From an uncultured Luminiphilus sp. (lineage in GTDB: Bacteria; Pseudomonadota; Gammaproteobacteria; Pseudomonadales; Halieaceae): a DNA stretch of 64,000 nucleotides. Every line of letters starts with the position of its first letter. The stretch's first letter is position 1. Shown here piece after piece: positions 1-11,542 of this stretch. Under the pieces are notes generated by a model. That model had not been told where the DNA came from and did not search any database. It saw only the letters and a list, made by a program, of their open reading frames with translations. The DNA is taken from contig CALSMP010000001.1 of NCBI GenBank assembly GCA_943787485.1, positions 248,001 through 312,000 of the forward strand, read 5' to 3'. The translations under genes were made by a program, and so were the position numbers.

Positions 1-1
1 T

Positions 2-127
2 AGGACGCTCCGCGTGAAGGGAAAGAGAAAGCAAAACCGATTTGGCTGGGCGACCAAGCCGACTTGGAAAAAAGCCTACGTAAGGCTGGAGCAGGGTCAA
101 GAAATTGACTTTGCTTCCGTGAGTTAA
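2..127 (+). CDS. rplW: 50S ribosomal protein L23, C-terminal fragment (truncated by window start)
   Basis: Frame 2 translates ...[41 protein letters not shown], an L23 C-terminus, directly upstream of rplB. Confidence 0.85.
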   Translation, partial: RTLRVKGKRKQNRFGWATKPTWKKAYVRLEQGQEIDFASVS

Positions 128-140
128 GGGGACGGTTGCT

Positions 141-968
141 ATGCCAGTTGTAAAGAGTAAACCGACGTCGGCGGGCCGTCGTCACCAGGTTAAGGTGACG
201 AACGCTGAGCTGTACAAAGGCCGTCCGCACGCACCACTGCTGGAGAAAAAGTCCAAAACCGGTGGCCGTAACAACCTAGGCCGCATTACCACACGTCACA
301 TTGGCGGTGGTCACAAGCAACATTATCGCGTGATTGATTTCAAGCGCACCAAGGATGGCATTCCCGCTAAGGTTGAGCGCATTGAATACGATCCAAATCG
401 CACCGCACATATTGCGCTGGTGCTTTACGCCGACGGTGAGCGCCGTTATATCTTGGCCCCCAAAGGTGTTTCCGCAGGTGACGTCCTATATTCAGGTTCC
501 GCCGCGCCAATTAAGGCTGGTAACTGCCTGCCTATCCGTAACATTCCCGTGGGCGCTGTTATTCACGCTATCGAATTGAAGCCCGGTAAAGGCGCCCAGC
601 TTGCGCGCTCAGCAGGTGCATCTGTGCAGCTGGTTGCCCGCGAAGGTCAGTACGCCACGATTCGCTTGCGTTCCGGCGAGATGCGCAAGGTGCCAGCTGA
701 TTGCCGCGCGACCTTGGGTGAGGTATCAAATTCCGAGCACAGCCTCCAGAAGCTGGGCAAGGCGGGTGCTGCACGCTGGCGAGGCGTTCGTCCGACGGTT
801 CGCGGTGTGGCGATGAACCCGGTCGATCACCCCCACGGTGGTGGTGAGGGTCGTACTTCCGGTGGTCGTCATCCTGTGTCTCCTTGGGGTGTTCCGACCA
901 AGGGCTACAAGACCCGAAAGAACAAGCGAACCGACGGCTTTATTGTGCGTCGTCGCAACAAGAAATAA
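141..968 (+). CDS. rplB: 50S ribosomal protein L2
   Basis: Translation with [22 protein letters not shown] and [26 protein letters not shown] motifs. Confidence 0.98.
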   Translation: MPVVKSKPTSAGRRHQVKVTNAELYKGRPHAPLLEKKSKTGGRNNLGRITTRHIGGGHKQHYRVIDFKRTKDGIPAKVERIEYDPNRTAHIALVLYADGERRYILAPKGVSAGDVLYSGSAAPIKAGNCLPIRNIPVGAVIHAIELKPGKGAQLARSAGASVQLVAREGQYATIRLRSGEMRKVPADCRATLGEVSNSEHSLQKLGKAGAARWRGVRPTVRGVAMNPVDHPHGGGEGRTSGGRHPVSPWGVPTKGYKTRKNKRTDGFIVRRRNKK

Positions 969-990
969 TCGCTGAAGGAATCAGGAAGCT

Positions 991-1266
991 ATGCCACGTT
1001 CATTGAAAAAAGGCCCCTTCATCGACCTTCACTTGCTTAAGAAGGTTGAAGCCGCGGTTGAAAGTAACGATCGACGTCCGATCAAAACTTGGTCTCGTCG
1101 ATCCATGATTTCCCCCACCATGGTGGGCCTCACGATTGCCGTCCACAACGGTCGGCAGCATGTTCCCGTTTTGATAAACGAAGACATGGTGGGCCACAAG
1201 TTGGGTGAGTTTGCAGTGACCCGCACGTTTAAGGGCCACATCGTAGACAAGAAGGCCAAGCGTTAA
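991..1266 (+). CDS. rpsS: 30S ribosomal protein S19
   Basis: [20 protein letters not shown]... S19 signature; operon position. Confidence 0.98.
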   Translation: MPRSLKKGPFIDLHLLKKVEAAVESNDRRPIKTWSRRSMISPTMVGLTIAVHNGRQHVPVLINEDMVGHKLGEFAVTRTFKGHIVDKKAKR

Positions 1267-1286
1267 GGCCGTTGGAGAGAGAGACG

Positions 1287-1625
1287 ATGGAAGTATCAGC
1301 AAAGCTCCGCGGCGCGCGTATCTCCGCGCAAAAAGCCCGATTGGTCGCCGACCAAGTGCGTGGCAAGCCCGTGGGTGAGGCGCTCAGCTTGCTTGAGTTC
1401 AGCACCAAGAAAGCCGCTCATCTGGTTCGAAAGGTGCTGAATTCGGCGATTGCAAACGCCGAAAACAACGAGGGCGCAGACGTGGACGAGCTGCGCATAT
1501 CGACCGTATTTGTCGATGAGGGATTAACCATGAAGCGCATGCGTGCGCGAGCAAAGGGTCGTGGTGATCGAATATTTAAGCGAACTTGTCACATTACTGT
1601 GAAAGTTGCGGACAGCGAAGGCTAA
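1287..1625 (+). CDS. rplV: 50S ribosomal protein L22 (start placed at MEVSAKLRG)
   Basis: [26 protein letters not shown]...; ORF track begins at 1272 but the L22 homology starts at 1287. Confidence 0.95.
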   Translation: MEVSAKLRGARISAQKARLVADQVRGKPVGEALSLLEFSTKKAAHLVRKVLNSAIANAENNEGADVDELRISTVFVDEGLTMKRMRARAKGRGDRIFKRTCHITVKVADSEG

Positions 1626-1638
1626 AGGGGACTGACGC

Positions 1639-2308
1639 ATGGGTCAGAAGGTACATCCAACGGGTATTCGCCTTGGTGTGGTCAAGGATCACAACTCAGT
1701 GTGGTATGCGGATAGCAAGAATTACGCGAAGAATTTAATCAGCGACCTTGAAGTTCGTGACTACGTGCTCAAGAAGCTAGATGCCGCATCCGTCAGCCGG
1801 GTCGTTATTGAGCGTCCTGCGCAAACCGCTCGCGTCATTATTCATACAGCGCGGCCCGGTATTGTGATCGGCAAGAAAGGCGAAGACGTTGAAAAGCTGC
1901 GCCAGGAGCTCAGCAGCAAGATGGGCGTTCCGGTCCATATCAATATCGAAGAAATTCGCAAGCCTGATTTGGATGCACGTTTGGTCGCGCAGAACGTTGC
2001 TCAGCAGCTTGAGCGCCGGGTGATGTTCCGCCGGGCCATGAAGCGTGTAGTTCAGAACGCTATGCGTCAGGGCGCTGAGGGTATCAAGGTGCAAGTTGGC
2101 GGTCGTCTAGGCGGTGCTGAGATCGCTCGTTCAGAGTGGTATCGCGAGGGCCGAGTGCCATTCACACGCTTCGGCGGATATCGACTACGCGACTTACGAA
2201 GCTCATACGACCTACGGCGTCATTGGCGTCAAGGTTTGGATCTTCAAGGGTGAAGTTATTGGTGGCGACGATGAGGGCCAGGAACCTCGTCGCGCGGCGG
2301 CCAGCTAA
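1639..2308 (+). CDS. rpsC: 30S ribosomal protein S3, apparent frameshift near 2161-2175
   Basis: N-terminal S3 in frame up to ...WYREGRVP (ORF 1639-2253); C-terminal [28 protein letters not shown] in another frame (ORF 2114-2308). Confidence 0.93.
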
Positions 2309-2327
2309 GCCGGTAGGGGACTGAAAC

Positions 2328-2741
2328 ATGCTGCAACCTAAACGTACAAAATTCCGCAAGATGCAAAAGGGTCGTAACCGCGGCCTCGCAGAGCGTGGAA
2401 GCAAGGTGAGCTTCGGCGAATATGCGTTGAAAGCGACAGGCCGTGGACGTATCACCGCCCGTCAGATCGAAGCTGCTCGTCGAGCAATGACGCGCCACAT
2501 TAAGCGTGGCGGAAAGATTTGGATTCGGATTTTCCCCGACAAGCCCATCACGGGTAAACCGCTCGAGGTTCGTCAGGGTAAAGGTAAGGGTAACGTCGAG
2601 TATTGGGTGGCGCAGATCCAGCCGGGTCGTGTGCTCTATGAAGTAGAAGGTGTGTCGGAAGACCTGGCCAGAGAGGCATTTCAACTTGCGGCCGCAAAGC
2701 TTCCCGTACAAACCACGTTTGTGAAACGGTCGGTGATGTGA
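2328..2741 (+). CDS. rplP: 50S ribosomal protein L16
   Basis: [19 protein letters not shown]... L16 signature. Confidence 0.98.
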   Translation: MLQPKRTKFRKMQKGRNRGLAERGSKVSFGEYALKATGRGRITARQIEAARRAMTRHIKRGGKIWIRIFPDKPITGKPLEVRQGKGKGNVEYWVAQIQPGRVLYEVEGVSEDLAREAFQLAAAKLPVQTTFVKRSVM

Positions 2742-2932
2742 TGAAAGCGAGTGAACTTCGTGACAAGTCGGTAGAGGAGCTCAACGGTGAGCTGCTCAAG
2801 CTGCGTGAAGAGCAGTTCAAGCTGCGCATGGCAAAGTCCACGGGTCAACTCGGGCAGACCCATCTGCTTAAGCAGACTAAGCAGGACATCGCACGCGTGA
2901 AGACCGCATTGAACCAGAAGGTAGAAGGCTAA
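2741..2932 (+). CDS. rpmC: 50S ribosomal protein L29
   Basis: [37 protein letters not shown]; start codon overlaps rplP stop. Confidence 0.96.
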   Translation: MKASELRDKSVEELNGELLKLREEQFKLRMAKSTGQLGQTHLLKQTKQDIARVKTALNQKVEG

Positions 2933-3198
2933 TGGCAGCAGGAGAAAAGCGTACTCGGACCCTGCAGGGCCGTGTTGTCAGCGACAAAATGGATAAGACG
3001 ATTACCGTCCTGGTTGAGCGTCGCGTAAAGCACCCGGTGTATGGGAAATATATTACCCGTTCTTCGAAGGTGCATGCGCATGATGAGAGCAACTCGGCAG
3101 GAATGGGTGACACCGTGCTCGTCGCTGAGTCGCGCCCGCTGAGCAAGACTAAGTCGTGGACGTTAGTAGAAGTAGTTGAGACAGCCACAGCGATCTAA
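2932..3198 (+). CDS. rpsQ: 30S ribosomal protein S17
   Basis: [33 protein letters not shown]. Confidence 0.97.
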   Translation: MAAGEKRTRTLQGRVVSDKMDKTITVLVERRVKHPVYGKYITRSSKVHAHDESNSAGMGDTVLVAESRPLSKTKSWTLVEVVETATAI

Positions 3199-3246
3199 TG
3201 AGCGCTTGGCCGATTGCGGTATTGAGCCGCGGTTTGGAGTAAAAAA

Positions 3247-3615
3247 ATGATTCAGACCCAGTCGTATTTGGAAGTTGCAGACAATAGCGGGGCCCGCCGA
3301 GTCATGTGCATTAAGGTGCTCGGTGGTTCCAAGCGTCGATATGCCCGTGTCGGTGATCTGATCAAGGTCACGGTCAAAGAGGCTATCCCCCGGGGCAAGG
3401 TCAAGAAGGGCCAGGTCATGACGGCCGTTGTGGTTCGCACCAAGAAGGGTGTTCGTCGTCCCGATGGCTCGCTGATTAAGTTTGATGAGAACGCAGCGGT
3501 GTTGCTCAACGCGCAGCAAGCCCCTATCGGTACTCGAATTTTTGGACCGGTCACCCGTGAATTGCGTGGTGAGAAGTTCATGAAAATTATCTCGCTGGCG
3601 CCAGAAGTTATCTAA
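3247..3615 (+). CDS. rplN: 50S ribosomal protein L14
   Basis: [27 protein letters not shown]. Confidence 0.98.
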   Translation: MIQTQSYLEVADNSGARRVMCIKVLGGSKRRYARVGDLIKVTVKEAIPRGKVKKGQVMTAVVVRTKKGVRRPDGSLIKFDENAAVLLNAQQAPIGTRIFGPVTRELRGEKFMKIISLAPEVI

Positions 3616-3640
3616 GCGGTCAGCAGGAGGATTAAAGGTC

Positions 3641-3958
3641 ATGGCAAAGATTAAGCGCGACGATGAAGTCATCGTGTTGACAGGGAAGGACAAGGGCAAG
3701 CGAGGAACAGTGCGTACTGTGCTGGACGACAACCGCGTGATTGTGTCCGGTGTCAACATGATTAAAAAGCACACCAAGCCGAACCCCCAGATGGGTGTTA
3801 CGGGTGGCATTGTCGAGAAAGAGGCGCCGATTCAGGTGTCTAACATCGCGATTTTCAACCCGGCGACCAGCAAGGCCGATCGTGTGGGTTATCAAGTAAT
3901 GGATGGCAGTAAGAAAGTTCGAGTCTATAAATCTAGTGGAGAACAGATTGACGTCTGA
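3641..3958 (+). CDS. rplX: 50S ribosomal protein L24
   Basis: [28 protein letters not shown]-type motif. Confidence 0.97.
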   Translation: MAKIKRDDEVIVLTGKDKGKRGTVRTVLDDNRVIVSGVNMIKKHTKPNPQMGVTGGIVEKEAPIQVSNIAIFNPATSKADRVGYQVMDGSKKVRVYKSSGEQIDV

Positions 3959-3989
3959 GCAAGGCTCAGCGCAGTTGAGGTAGCGAATA

Positions 3990-4529
3990 ATGGCAACCCT
4001 GAAGGATAAATACCGAGGTGAAATTGCACCCAAGCTCAAAGAAGAGCTGGGGCTGAGCAATCCCATGGCGGTTCCCCGCATTACCAAAATCACACTCAAT
4101 ATGGGTGTGGGGGAAGCAGTTGGCGATAAGAAAGTATTGGAAAATGCATTGTCCGATATGGAGAAAATCGCCGGGCAGAAGCCTGTCGTCACCAAGTCTC
4201 GTAAGTCTATTGCCGGCTTCAAGATTCGTGATGGCTGGCCTATTGGTTGCAAGGTTACTCTTCGCGACGAACGCATGTATGAGTTTCTTGAGCGTTTGGT
4301 CAGTATTGCTATCCCACGTATCCGCGATTTCCGTGGACTGAGCGCCAAGCAGTTTGATGGTCGCGGCAACTTTGCCATGGGCGTCACCGAGCAAATTATT
4401 TTCCCTGAGATTAACTACGACGAAGTCGACGCGTTGCGTGGTATGGACATCACGATCACCACAACGGCAACCAACGACGAGCAGGGTCGCGCTTTGTTGC
4501 GTGCCTTTAACTTCCCGTTCAAGAGCTGA
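3990..4529 (+). CDS. rplE: 50S ribosomal protein L5
   Basis: [11 protein letters not shown] and [30 protein letters not shown] motifs. Confidence 0.98.
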   Translation: MATLKDKYRGEIAPKLKEELGLSNPMAVPRITKITLNMGVGEAVGDKKVLENALSDMEKIAGQKPVVTKSRKSIAGFKIRDGWPIGCKVTLRDERMYEFLERLVSIAIPRIRDFRGLSAKQFDGRGNFAMGVTEQIIFPEINYDEVDALRGMDITITTTATNDEQGRALLRAFNFPFKS

Positions 4530-4542
4530 GGAATCAATAGCG

Positions 4543-4848
4543 ATGGCGAAGAAGTCAATGATTGCCCGAGAAGAGAAGCGTGCGCGCACAGTGGCCAAGT
4601 ACGCGGCAAAGCGGGCGCAACTGAAAGAAATTGTTACCAGTGCTTCCTCCTCTGATGAGGAGAAATGGGATGCGCAGATCGCGCTCCAGAAGCTGCCCCG
4701 CAATTCGAGCCCTGTCCGACAGCGGCGCCGCTGCCAGATAACCGGCAGGCCTCACGGGGTTTACAGAAAATTCGGCCTTTGCCGCAACAAATTGCGCGAG
4801 GCTGCCATGCGTGGCGATGTGCCTGGCTTGGTTAAGTCCAGCTGGTAA
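4543..4848 (+). CDS. rpsN: 30S ribosomal protein S14 (long, non-zinc-ribbon type)
   Basis: [24 protein letters not shown]...[42 protein letters not shown] track start 4354 is upstream read-through. Confidence 0.96.
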   Translation: MAKKSMIAREEKRARTVAKYAAKRAQLKEIVTSASSSDEEKWDAQIALQKLPRNSSPVRQRRRCQITGRPHGVYRKFGLCRNKLREAAMRGDVPGLVKSSW

Positions 4849-4862
4849 CGGAGTAGAAGATT

Positions 4863-5258
4863 ATGAGCATGCAAGATCCTATCAGCGACATGTTGACCCG
4901 CCTGCGCAACGCGCAAATGGCAGGGAAAAAGTCGGTGGAGATGCCCGGGTCCAAACTAAAGGCAGCGCTTGCCAAAGTATTGGCAGAGGAGGGTTACATC
5001 GGCGCATTTAACTTGGATGCGAGCAGTGGCAAGCCCAGGTTGTCGATAGAGCTTCGTTATTTTGATGGAAAGCCGGTTATCGCTGAGATTCATCGCGTAA
5101 GCCGACCTTCCTTGCGGCAGTACGCGTCAAAGGGGGAATTGCCCTCAGTGCGCGGTGGTTTGGGTTGCGCCATTGTCTCCACTTCCAAAGGGGTGATGAC
5201 TGATCGTGCAGCCAGAGCGGCGGGTGTGGGCGGCGAAGTCCTCTGCACCGTTTTCTGA
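4863..5258 (+). CDS. rpsH: 30S ribosomal protein S8
   Basis: [22 protein letters not shown]...[22 protein letters not shown]. Confidence 0.98.
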   Translation: MSMQDPISDMLTRLRNAQMAGKKSVEMPGSKLKAALAKVLAEEGYIGAFNLDASSGKPRLSIELRYFDGKPVIAEIHRVSRPSLRQYASKGELPSVRGGLGCAIVSTSKGVMTDRAARAAGVGGEVLCTVF

Positions 5259-5287
5259 TTCGACGTATCTGAAGAGCAGACTGAGTT

Positions 5288-5815
5288 ATGTCACGAGTTG
5301 CAAACAATCCGGTTACTTTACCGAAGGGTGTTGAAGTCAACATCAACGCGGGCAAGGTCTCTGTTAAGGGTGGCAAAGGTACCCTCGAGATGGACCTGGT
5401 CGACGGCATTGGTATCGAAGTAGAGGACGGCCAGGTAAAAATTGTCTATGACTACGATACTAGTCGCGCCATGGCCGGGACCACGCGGGCACTGCTTAAC
5501 AATCTTGTTGTCGGTGTAAGCGAAGGCTGGCAAAAAAAGTTGGTGTTGAATGGCGTTGGTTATCGAGCCAAGGCGTCCGGCAATACGGTCAATTTGACAA
5601 TCGGCTTGTCTCATAACGTCGATTACGAGTTGCCCAAGGGCCTATCCGCTGAAACACCGTCACAAACCGAAATCGTGATCAGCGGTACAGACAAGCAGGC
5701 AGTCGGACAGGCAGCAGCGGAGATCCGCGCTTTCCGTCCGCCAGAGCCTTACAAGGGCAAAGGTATTCGTTACCACGATGAGTACGTCCGTCGTAAAGAA
5801 GCCAAGAAAAAGTAA
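5288..5815 (+). CDS. rplF: 50S ribosomal protein L6
   Basis: MSRVANNPVTLPKGVEVNI...FRPPEPYKGKGIRYHDEYVRRKEAKKK. Confidence 0.98.
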   Translation: MSRVANNPVTLPKGVEVNINAGKVSVKGGKGTLEMDLVDGIGIEVEDGQVKIVYDYDTSRAMAGTTRALLNNLVVGVSEGWQKKLVLNGVGYRAKASGNTVNLTIGLSHNVDYELPKGLSAETPSQTEIVISGTDKQAVGQAAAEIRAFRPPEPYKGKGIRYHDEYVRRKEAKKK

Positions 5816-5827
5816 ATAGGTAGGCCA

Positions 5828-6178
5828 ATGAACGAGAAAGTTGAATCACGTCAGCGAAGAGCACGCAAGTCACGTGTTCGGATGCGCACCGCGCGCGTCA
5901 CGCGACTCACAGTACATCGTACGCCGCGGCATATTTATGCTCAGGTGATCGGCCCTGAGGGCGATCGCGTGCTGGCGAGCGCATCGACACTGGACAAAGA
6001 TCTTCGCTCTGGCGCGACGGGAAACATCGACGCTGCTGCCAAGGTGGGAGCGCTTGTTGCTGAGCGCGCTAAAGCGGCTGGCGTTACCGAGGTGGCCTTT
6101 GATCGCTCTGGATTCAAGTACCACGGTCGGGTCAAGGCGTTGGCGGATGCCGCGCGTGAAGGCGGATTGGAGTTTTAA
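5828..6178 (+). CDS. rplR: 50S ribosomal protein L18
   Basis: [16 protein letters not shown]...[26 protein letters not shown]. Confidence 0.97.
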   Translation: MNEKVESRQRRARKSRVRMRTARVTRLTVHRTPRHIYAQVIGPEGDRVLASASTLDKDLRSGATGNIDAAAKVGALVAERAKAAGVTEVAFDRSGFKYHGRVKALADAAREGGLEF

Positions 6179-6180
6179 GC

Positions 6181-6708
6181 ATGGCGTATAACGATCAGAA
6201 GAAGCAGGGCGATAGAGACCAGCGTACTGAGGGAGATCTTCAGGAAAAGCTGGTTCAGGTCAATCGCGTTGCCAAGACCGTTAAGGGTGGTCGCATCATG
6301 AGCTTCACTGCGTTGACCGTGGTGGGTGATGGTAAGGGCCGTGTTGGCTATGGACGCGGCAAGGCACGGGAAGTGCCAGTGGCGATCCAGAAAGCCATGG
6401 AAGCGGCGCGCCGCAATATGGTTAAGGTTGAACTGGTCGAGGGTACGCTGCAGTACCCGGTTAAGGCCGCCCACGGGGCGTCAAAGGTTTACATGCAGCC
6501 CGCATCAGAAGGTACGGGTGTTATTGCGGGCGGCGCGATGCGTGCCGTGTTGGAACTGGCTGGAGTCCACAACGTATTGGCCAAGTGCTATGGCTCAACC
6601 AACCCGGTAAACGTTGTGCGCGCCACATACAAGGGCCTGCGCGACATGCAGTCTCCCGATGCGATTGCTGCCAAGCGCGGCAAAACCGTCGAAGAAATCC
6701 TGAGCTGA
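6181..6708 (+). CDS. rpsE: 30S ribosomal protein S5
   Basis: [41 protein letters not shown]. Confidence 0.98.
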   Translation: MAYNDQKKQGDRDQRTEGDLQEKLVQVNRVAKTVKGGRIMSFTALTVVGDGKGRVGYGRGKAREVPVAIQKAMEAARRNMVKVELVEGTLQYPVKAAHGASKVYMQPASEGTGVIAGGAMRAVLELAGVHNVLAKCYGSTNPVNVVRATYKGLRDMQSPDAIAAKRGKTVEEILS

Positions 6709-6724
6709 GGCGGGGATCGAAGTC

Positions 6725-6919
6725 ATGAGTAAGCAAATGATCAAGGTGACCCAGGTAAAGAGTATCCACGGTCGTCTTAAAAAGCATCAGGCCTGTGTTG
6801 CTGGTCTGGGGTTACGCCGCATTGGGCACACGGTCGAGGTGGAAGATACTCCTTCGGTGCGCGGCATGATTAACAAGGTGAACTATCTGGTTCGCGTAGA
6901 GGGCGAGACCAATGGCTGA
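6725..6919 (+). CDS. rpmD: 50S ribosomal protein L30
   Basis: [47 protein letters not shown]. Confidence 0.95.
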   Translation: MSKQMIKVTQVKSIHGRLKKHQACVAGLGLRRIGHTVEVEDTPSVRGMINKVNYLVRVEGETNG

Positions 6920-7358
6920 TGACATGCGTTTAAATTCACTGAGTCCAGCGCCGGGTTCTAAGCGCGCAGCAAAGCGCGTGGGTCGTGGCATTGGTTCGGG
7001 CACCGGAAAAACCGCGGGTCGCGGCCACAAGGGTTTGAAGGCGCGCTCTGGCGGCACGGTAAAGCCGGGCTTCGAGGGTGGTCAGATGCCGCTGCAGAAG
7101 CGCCTGCCCAAATACGGCTTTACGTCGCGTATTGGACGCACCACTGCGCAAGTGCGTCTGCACGAGCTGAATCGCGTCGAGGGCGATGTGGTCGATTTGG
7201 CCTCATTGAAGCAAGCTGACCTGATCAAAGAAGATGTTCTTCGGGCTCGCGTGTTCCTATCTGGAACAATCGAAAAGGCCGTGAAAGTCCAAGGTCTTGC
7301 CGTCACGAAGGGTGCTCGAGAAGCGATCGAAGCGGCTGGCGGGAGCGTCGAGGCGTAA
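6912..7358 (+). CDS. rplO: 50S ribosomal protein L15
   Basis: [43 protein letters not shown]; start may be 6912 or 6924. Confidence 0.97.
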   Translation: MADDMRLNSLSPAPGSKRAAKRVGRGIGSGTGKTAGRGHKGLKARSGGTVKPGFEGGQMPLQKRLPKYGFTSRIGRTTAQVRLHELNRVEGDVVDLASLKQADLIKEDVLRARVFLSGTIEKAVKVQGLAVTKGAREAIEAAGGSVEA

Positions 7359-7360
7359 TC

Positions 7361-8689
7361 ATGGCCAACGGTATGCCAACAATGAATACGGCGGGGATGG
7401 GCGAGCTTTTCACCCGTCTTCGTTTTGTATTTATGGCATTGGTGGTTTACCGCATTGGTACCCATATCCCTGTTCCCGGAATCGATCCGGAGCAGTTGGC
7501 GGCGCTGTTTAACCAGAATCAGGGCACTATCTTAGGCCTGGCTAACGTATTTTCCGGTGGCGCACTGGAGCGAATGAGTATTTTGGCGCTCGGCATCCTT
7601 CCCTATATTTCCGCGTCGATCATCATGCAGCTTATGACGGCGGTGACACCCCAGCTTGAGCAGCTGAAGAAGGAAGGCGAATCTGGACGTCGTCGTATTT
7701 CACAGATGACACGTTACCTGACTGTGCTTCTGGCGCTGGTACAGGGCACAGGTATGACCGTCGGCCTGGCGAATCAGGGCTTGTCTTTTGACACCTCGCT
7801 TAGCTTCTACGTCATTGCCGTGACCTCACTGGTGACAGGTGCGGTGTTCATGATGTGGCTTGGGGAGCAGATTACCGAGCGCGGTATTGGTAACGGCATT
7901 TCCCTGCTGATCTTTGCCGGCATCGCTGCTGGATTACCTTCCGCGGTCGGCCAGTCTCTAGAGCAGGCTCGTCAGGGCGAACTGAATATTCTAGTCCTGC
8001 TTGGCATTGTCGCTCTGGCTATTGTGGTGGTGTATCTCGTGGTCTTTATCGAGCGCGGCCAACGCCGGGTGACAGTCAATTATGCCAAGCGGCAGCAGCA
8101 GGGCCGACAGCAGTACCAGGCGCAGTCTTCGCACTTGCCGCTTAAAGTTAATATGGCGGGTGTCATTCCCGCGATCTTCGCGAGCTCTATTCTGTTGTTT
8201 CCCGCGTCAGTGGCGCAATGGTTTGGCAGCGGTGATAGTGCCGATTGGCTGCAGGACCTCGCGGTTGCGATCGGTCCAGGTCAGCCACTCAACATTATGC
8301 TGTTCACGGGCTTTATTGTGTTTTTCTGTTTTTTCTACACTGCGCTGATGTTTAACCCGCAGGAAGTATCCGACAACCTAAAGCGGTCTGGAGCCTTTGT
8401 TCCGGGTATTCGCCCCGGGCAACAAACCGCCAATTATCTGGATGGGGTTCTCACACGCCTCACCGTGTTCGGATCGGCGTATATCGCGCTGGTTTGCTTG
8501 CTGCCCCAATTCCTGGTCGTCATGTTCAACGTACCCTTCTACTTGGGGGGCACCTCGATGCTGATCGTAGTGGTCGTGGTGATGGACTTTATGGCGCAAA
8601 TTCAGAGTCATTTGATGTCGCACCAATACGAGGGTGTGATGAAGAAAGCCAATCTAGCTAACGTCGGCCCCGCCGGTCGGTTGCGCTAG
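7361..8689 (+). CDS. secY: Preprotein translocase subunit SecY
   Basis: Multi-TM protein with [35 protein letters not shown]-type SecY signature; position after rplO. Confidence 0.98.
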   Translation: MANGMPTMNTAGMGELFTRLRFVFMALVVYRIGTHIPVPGIDPEQLAALFNQNQGTILGLANVFSGGALERMSILALGILPYISASIIMQLMTAVTPQLEQLKKEGESGRRRISQMTRYLTVLLALVQGTGMTVGLANQGLSFDTSLSFYVIAVTSLVTGAVFMMWLGEQITERGIGNGISLLIFAGIAAGLPSAVGQSLEQARQGELNILVLLGIVALAIVVVYLVVFIERGQRRVTVNYAKRQQQGRQQYQAQSSHLPLKVNMAGVIPAIFASSILLFPASVAQWFGSGDSADWLQDLAVAIGPGQPLNIMLFTGFIVFFCFFYTALMFNPQEVSDNLKRSGAFVPGIRPGQQTANYLDGVLTRLTVFGSAYIALVCLLPQFLVVMFNVPFYLGGTSMLIVVVVVMDFMAQIQSHLMSHQYEGVMKKANLANVGPAGRLR

Positions 8690-8705
8690 GTATTAGGAGC
8701 GAGAG

Positions 8706-8822
8706 ATGAAGGTACGAGCTTCTGTCAAGAAAATATGCCGAAACTGTAAGGTGGTACGCCGCAACGGTGTGGTGCGGGTGATCTGTTCCAGCGATCCCCG
8801 TCACAAGCAGCGTCAGGGTTAA
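8706..8822 (+). CDS. rpmJ: 50S ribosomal protein L36 (38 aa; absent from ORF track)
   Basis: Direct translation [38 protein letters not shown]; Cys/His zinc ribbon; position after secY. Confidence 0.97.
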   Translation: MKVRASVKKICRNCKVVRRNGVVRVICSSDPRHKQRQG

Positions 8823-8857
8823 TACCATTGAATTTTGTTCGGAAAATCAGTAACCTG

Positions 8858-8888
8858 CGCGCCCCTTGTGAAAAGGGGGTCGCTTTTT
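8858..8888 (+). terminator. Terminator/attenuator-like hairpin between rpmJ and rpsM
   Basis: GCGCCCCTT-gtga-AAGGGGGTCGC followed by TTTTT; imperfect stem. Confidence 0.5.
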
Positions 8889-8920
8889 GTGGTGCCGTCG
8901 AAGTACGGGATGGCGCCACA
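8888..8920 (+). promoter_or_regulatory. 12-bp stem-loop in the rpsM leader, candidate S4 autoregulatory element of the alpha operon
   Basis: TGTGGTGCCGTC-N9-GATGGCGCCACA pairs over 12 bp (two G-T pairs), ending 22 nt before the rpsM ATG. Confidence 0.45.
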
Positions 8921-8942
8921 GTGAACGTTTGGAGATAAATCA

Positions 8943-9299
8943 ATGGCGCGTCTCGCCGGTGTCAACATCCCCGACAACAAGCATGCAGTGGTATCACTGA
9001 CCTACATTTATGGCGTTGGCCGCACCCAGGCTCGTCGTTTGCTCGATGCCACTGGCATCAATCATCAGACCAAGGTCGGTGAGCTGAGCGAAGGTGAGCT
9101 GGATCAGTTGCGCGGTCTTCTGTCAGAAATGATGGTCGAGGGCGACCTGCGACGAGAAGTGTCGATGAATATCAAACGTCTGATGGACCTCGGTTGCAAC
9201 CGTGGCCTTAGACACAGAAAAGGGCTGCCTTTGCGCGGTCAGCGTACCAAGACTAACGCGCGTACCCGAAAGGGACCCCGTAAGCCGATACGCAAGTAA
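8943..9299 (+). CDS. rpsM: 30S ribosomal protein S13
   Basis: [30 protein letters not shown]...[25 protein letters not shown]. Confidence 0.98.
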   Translation: MARLAGVNIPDNKHAVVSLTYIYGVGRTQARRLLDATGINHQTKVGELSEGELDQLRGLLSEMMVEGDLRREVSMNIKRLMDLGCNRGLRHRKGLPLRGQRTKTNARTRKGPRKPIRK

Positions 9300-9369
9300 T
9301 TGGTGCGCAAACACCTGTTTAGTGTAGCTACATCCTAATTTGTAGCGCTGATATTGAAGTAGGGACATT

Positions 9370-9759
9370 ATGGCCAAGAATGCCAAAACAACGAAACGCA
9401 AGATAACCAAGCAGGTTGTCGATGGTGTGGCACATGTACACGCCTCGTTTAACAACACGATCGTGACCATCACTGATCGTCAGGGCAACACCCTGAGCTG
9501 GGCCACTGCCGGTGGTTCTGGTTTCCGGGGCTCTCGAAAGTCGACTCCGTTTGCTGCCCAGGTTGCAGCCGAGCGTGCTGGAGAAGCGGCTAAAGAGTAC
9601 GGGCTGAAGAATCTGGACGTCGAAGTCAAAGGTCCAGGCCCGGGTCGCGAATCAGCCGTGCGCGCGTTAAACAGCTGCGGCTACAAAATCACCAATATCA
9701 CTGACGTGACGCCTATCCCGCATAACGGATGTCGTCCCCCCAAGAAGCGTCGCGTCTAA
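9370..9759 (+). CDS. rpsK: 30S ribosomal protein S11
   Basis: [46 protein letters not shown]. Confidence 0.98.
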   Translation: MAKNAKTTKRKITKQVVDGVAHVHASFNNTIVTITDRQGNTLSWATAGGSGFRGSRKSTPFAAQVAAERAGEAAKEYGLKNLDVEVKGPGPGRESAVRALNSCGYKITNITDVTPIPHNGCRPPKKRRV

Positions 9760-9783
9760 CGCCCGCGCAGAGGATTTATTCAT

Positions 9784-10404
9784 ATGGCTCGTTATATCGG
9801 ACCCAAGTGCAAACTCTCTCGGCGCGAAGGCACTGACCTTCAGCTCAAGAGCGGTGTGCGTCCACTGGATGCCAAGTGCAAGCCCGAAACAGCACCCGGC
9901 CAGCACGGAGCTCGCCGCGGTCGTCTGTCTGACTACGGCGTACAGCTGAGAGAAAAGCAAAAGGTGCGTCGTATCTATGGCGTACTCGAGAAGCAGTTCC
10001 GCAACTACTACAAGGAAGCTGCTCGGTTGAAGGGCGCGACGGGCGAAAATTTGCTGCAGTTGCTCGAAAGCCGACTCGATAATGTCGTCTATCGCATGGG
10101 CTTTGGTTCAACCCGAGCCGAAGCACGCCAGTTGGTGTCACACAAAGGCATTTTGGTGAACGGCGTTGTGGTGAACATTCCTTCCTATCAGGTGAAGCCT
10201 GGCGATACGGTGAGCGTGCGCGAGAAGGCGAAAAAGCAGTTGCGAATACAAGCGTCTCTTTCCATTGCGGAACAACGTGGTGAGCCCGTTTGGATCGAGG
10301 TTAATTCGGACAAACTTGAAGGAACCTTCAAGTCGAAACCTGAGCGTCAGGATCTCTCGAATGAGATTAACGAGAACCTGATTGTGGAGCTGTACTCCAA
10401 GTAA
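9784..10404 (+). CDS. rpsD: 30S ribosomal protein S4
   Basis: [24 protein letters not shown]... S4 signature. Confidence 0.98.
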   Translation: MARYIGPKCKLSRREGTDLQLKSGVRPLDAKCKPETAPGQHGARRGRLSDYGVQLREKQKVRRIYGVLEKQFRNYYKEAARLKGATGENLLQLLESRLDNVVYRMGFGSTRAEARQLVSHKGILVNGVVVNIPSYQVKPGDTVSVREKAKKQLRIQASLSIAEQRGEPVWIEVNSDKLEGTFKSKPERQDLSNEINENLIVELYSK

Positions 10405-10462
10405 CGTCGTATAGACGGTTTAGGAGTCAGCCCTTTCAACACGACTACGAAATAGGTGAAAT

Positions 10463-11467
10463 ATGTCCAGTTTTGTTAATGAGTTACTTACGCCCCGCGT
10501 CATCAAGGTAGACGAAAAGTCAGCCACCCGTGCTCAGGTTACCCTTGAGCCATTGGAACGCGGCTTTGGCCATACCTTGGGCAATGCGCTGCGTCGGATA
10601 CTTCTGTCGTCTATGCCTGGTGCGGCCATTACGGAGGTAGAGATTGACGGTGTATTGCATGAGTACTCCGCTATCGAAGGCGTCCAGGAAGACATGATTG
10701 AAGTCCTGCTTAATCTTAAGGGCGTAGCCCTCACGATGGCGGGCAAGGATGAAGCCGAGCTCTCTTTGGTCGCAAAAGGTCCCTGCACGGTGACCGCGGC
10801 AGATATTCAGGTCGATCACGATGTTGAAGTTTGTAACCCCGATCACGTAATTTGCACGCTGACTGCTGAAAAAGAAATGATTATTCGGCTGGTCGCAGAG
10901 CGTGGTCGTGGTTACTCGCCAGCGGATTCGCGCCTCAATCCAGAAGATGAGACTCGCGCCATTGGTCGGCTGCAGCTCGACGCTTCTTTCTCGCCAATAC
11001 GCCGCGTGTCATACGTGGTTGACTCGGCGCGGGTAGAGCAGCGGACGGACTTGGATAAGTTGATTATCGACCTCGAAACCAATGGCACTATCGACCCAGA
11101 GGAAGCCATTCGCCGAGCGGCGACGATTCTTCAGCAGCAGCTCTCGGTTTTTGTTGATCTCGAGAGCGAGGCACAGACGACGGCTCAAGAGGCGGACGAC
11201 GAAGTTGACCCGGTCTTGCTGCGCCCCGTTGATGATCTTGAGTTGACCGTTCGATCAGCTAACTGCCTCAAGGCAGAGAACATTTACTACATCGGTGATT
11301 TGGTGCAACGCACTGAGGTTGAGCTGTTGAAGACGCCTAACCTGGGTAAAAAGTCCCTGACCGAAATTAAGGACGTGCTTGCTTCGCGTGGATTGTCGCT
11401 GGGCATGCGTCTGGAGAATTGGCCGCCAGCCAGCCTTAAGAATGATGAGCGGTTACTGAGCGTTTAA
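10463..11467 (+). CDS. rpoA: DNA-directed RNA polymerase subunit alpha
   Basis: [28 protein letters not shown] and alpha-[33 protein letters not shown]. Confidence 0.99.
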   Translation: MSSFVNELLTPRVIKVDEKSATRAQVTLEPLERGFGHTLGNALRRILLSSMPGAAITEVEIDGVLHEYSAIEGVQEDMIEVLLNLKGVALTMAGKDEAELSLVAKGPCTVTAADIQVDHDVEVCNPDHVICTLTAEKEMIIRLVAERGRGYSPADSRLNPEDETRAIGRLQLDASFSPIRRVSYVVDSARVEQRTDLDKLIIDLETNGTIDPEEAIRRAATILQQQLSVFVDLESEAQTTAQEADDEVDPVLLRPVDDLELTVRSANCLKAENIYYIGDLVQRTEVELLKTPNLGKKSLTEIKDVLASRGLSLGMRLENWPPASLKNDERLLSV

Positions 11468-11542
11468 AGGCACTAACGCGCAGGTACCGATAAGAGAAGA
11501 GTGGCCAGCTAAGATAGCGGCCCGTAGCAAGGAAAAGAGACA

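Noticed and set aside
3632-4703. Long minus-strand ORFs (3632-4387, 3966-4703) antisense to rplX/rplE/rpsN
   Set aside because: Shadow ORFs opposite strongly conserved ribosomal protein genes; no recognisable domain or RBS
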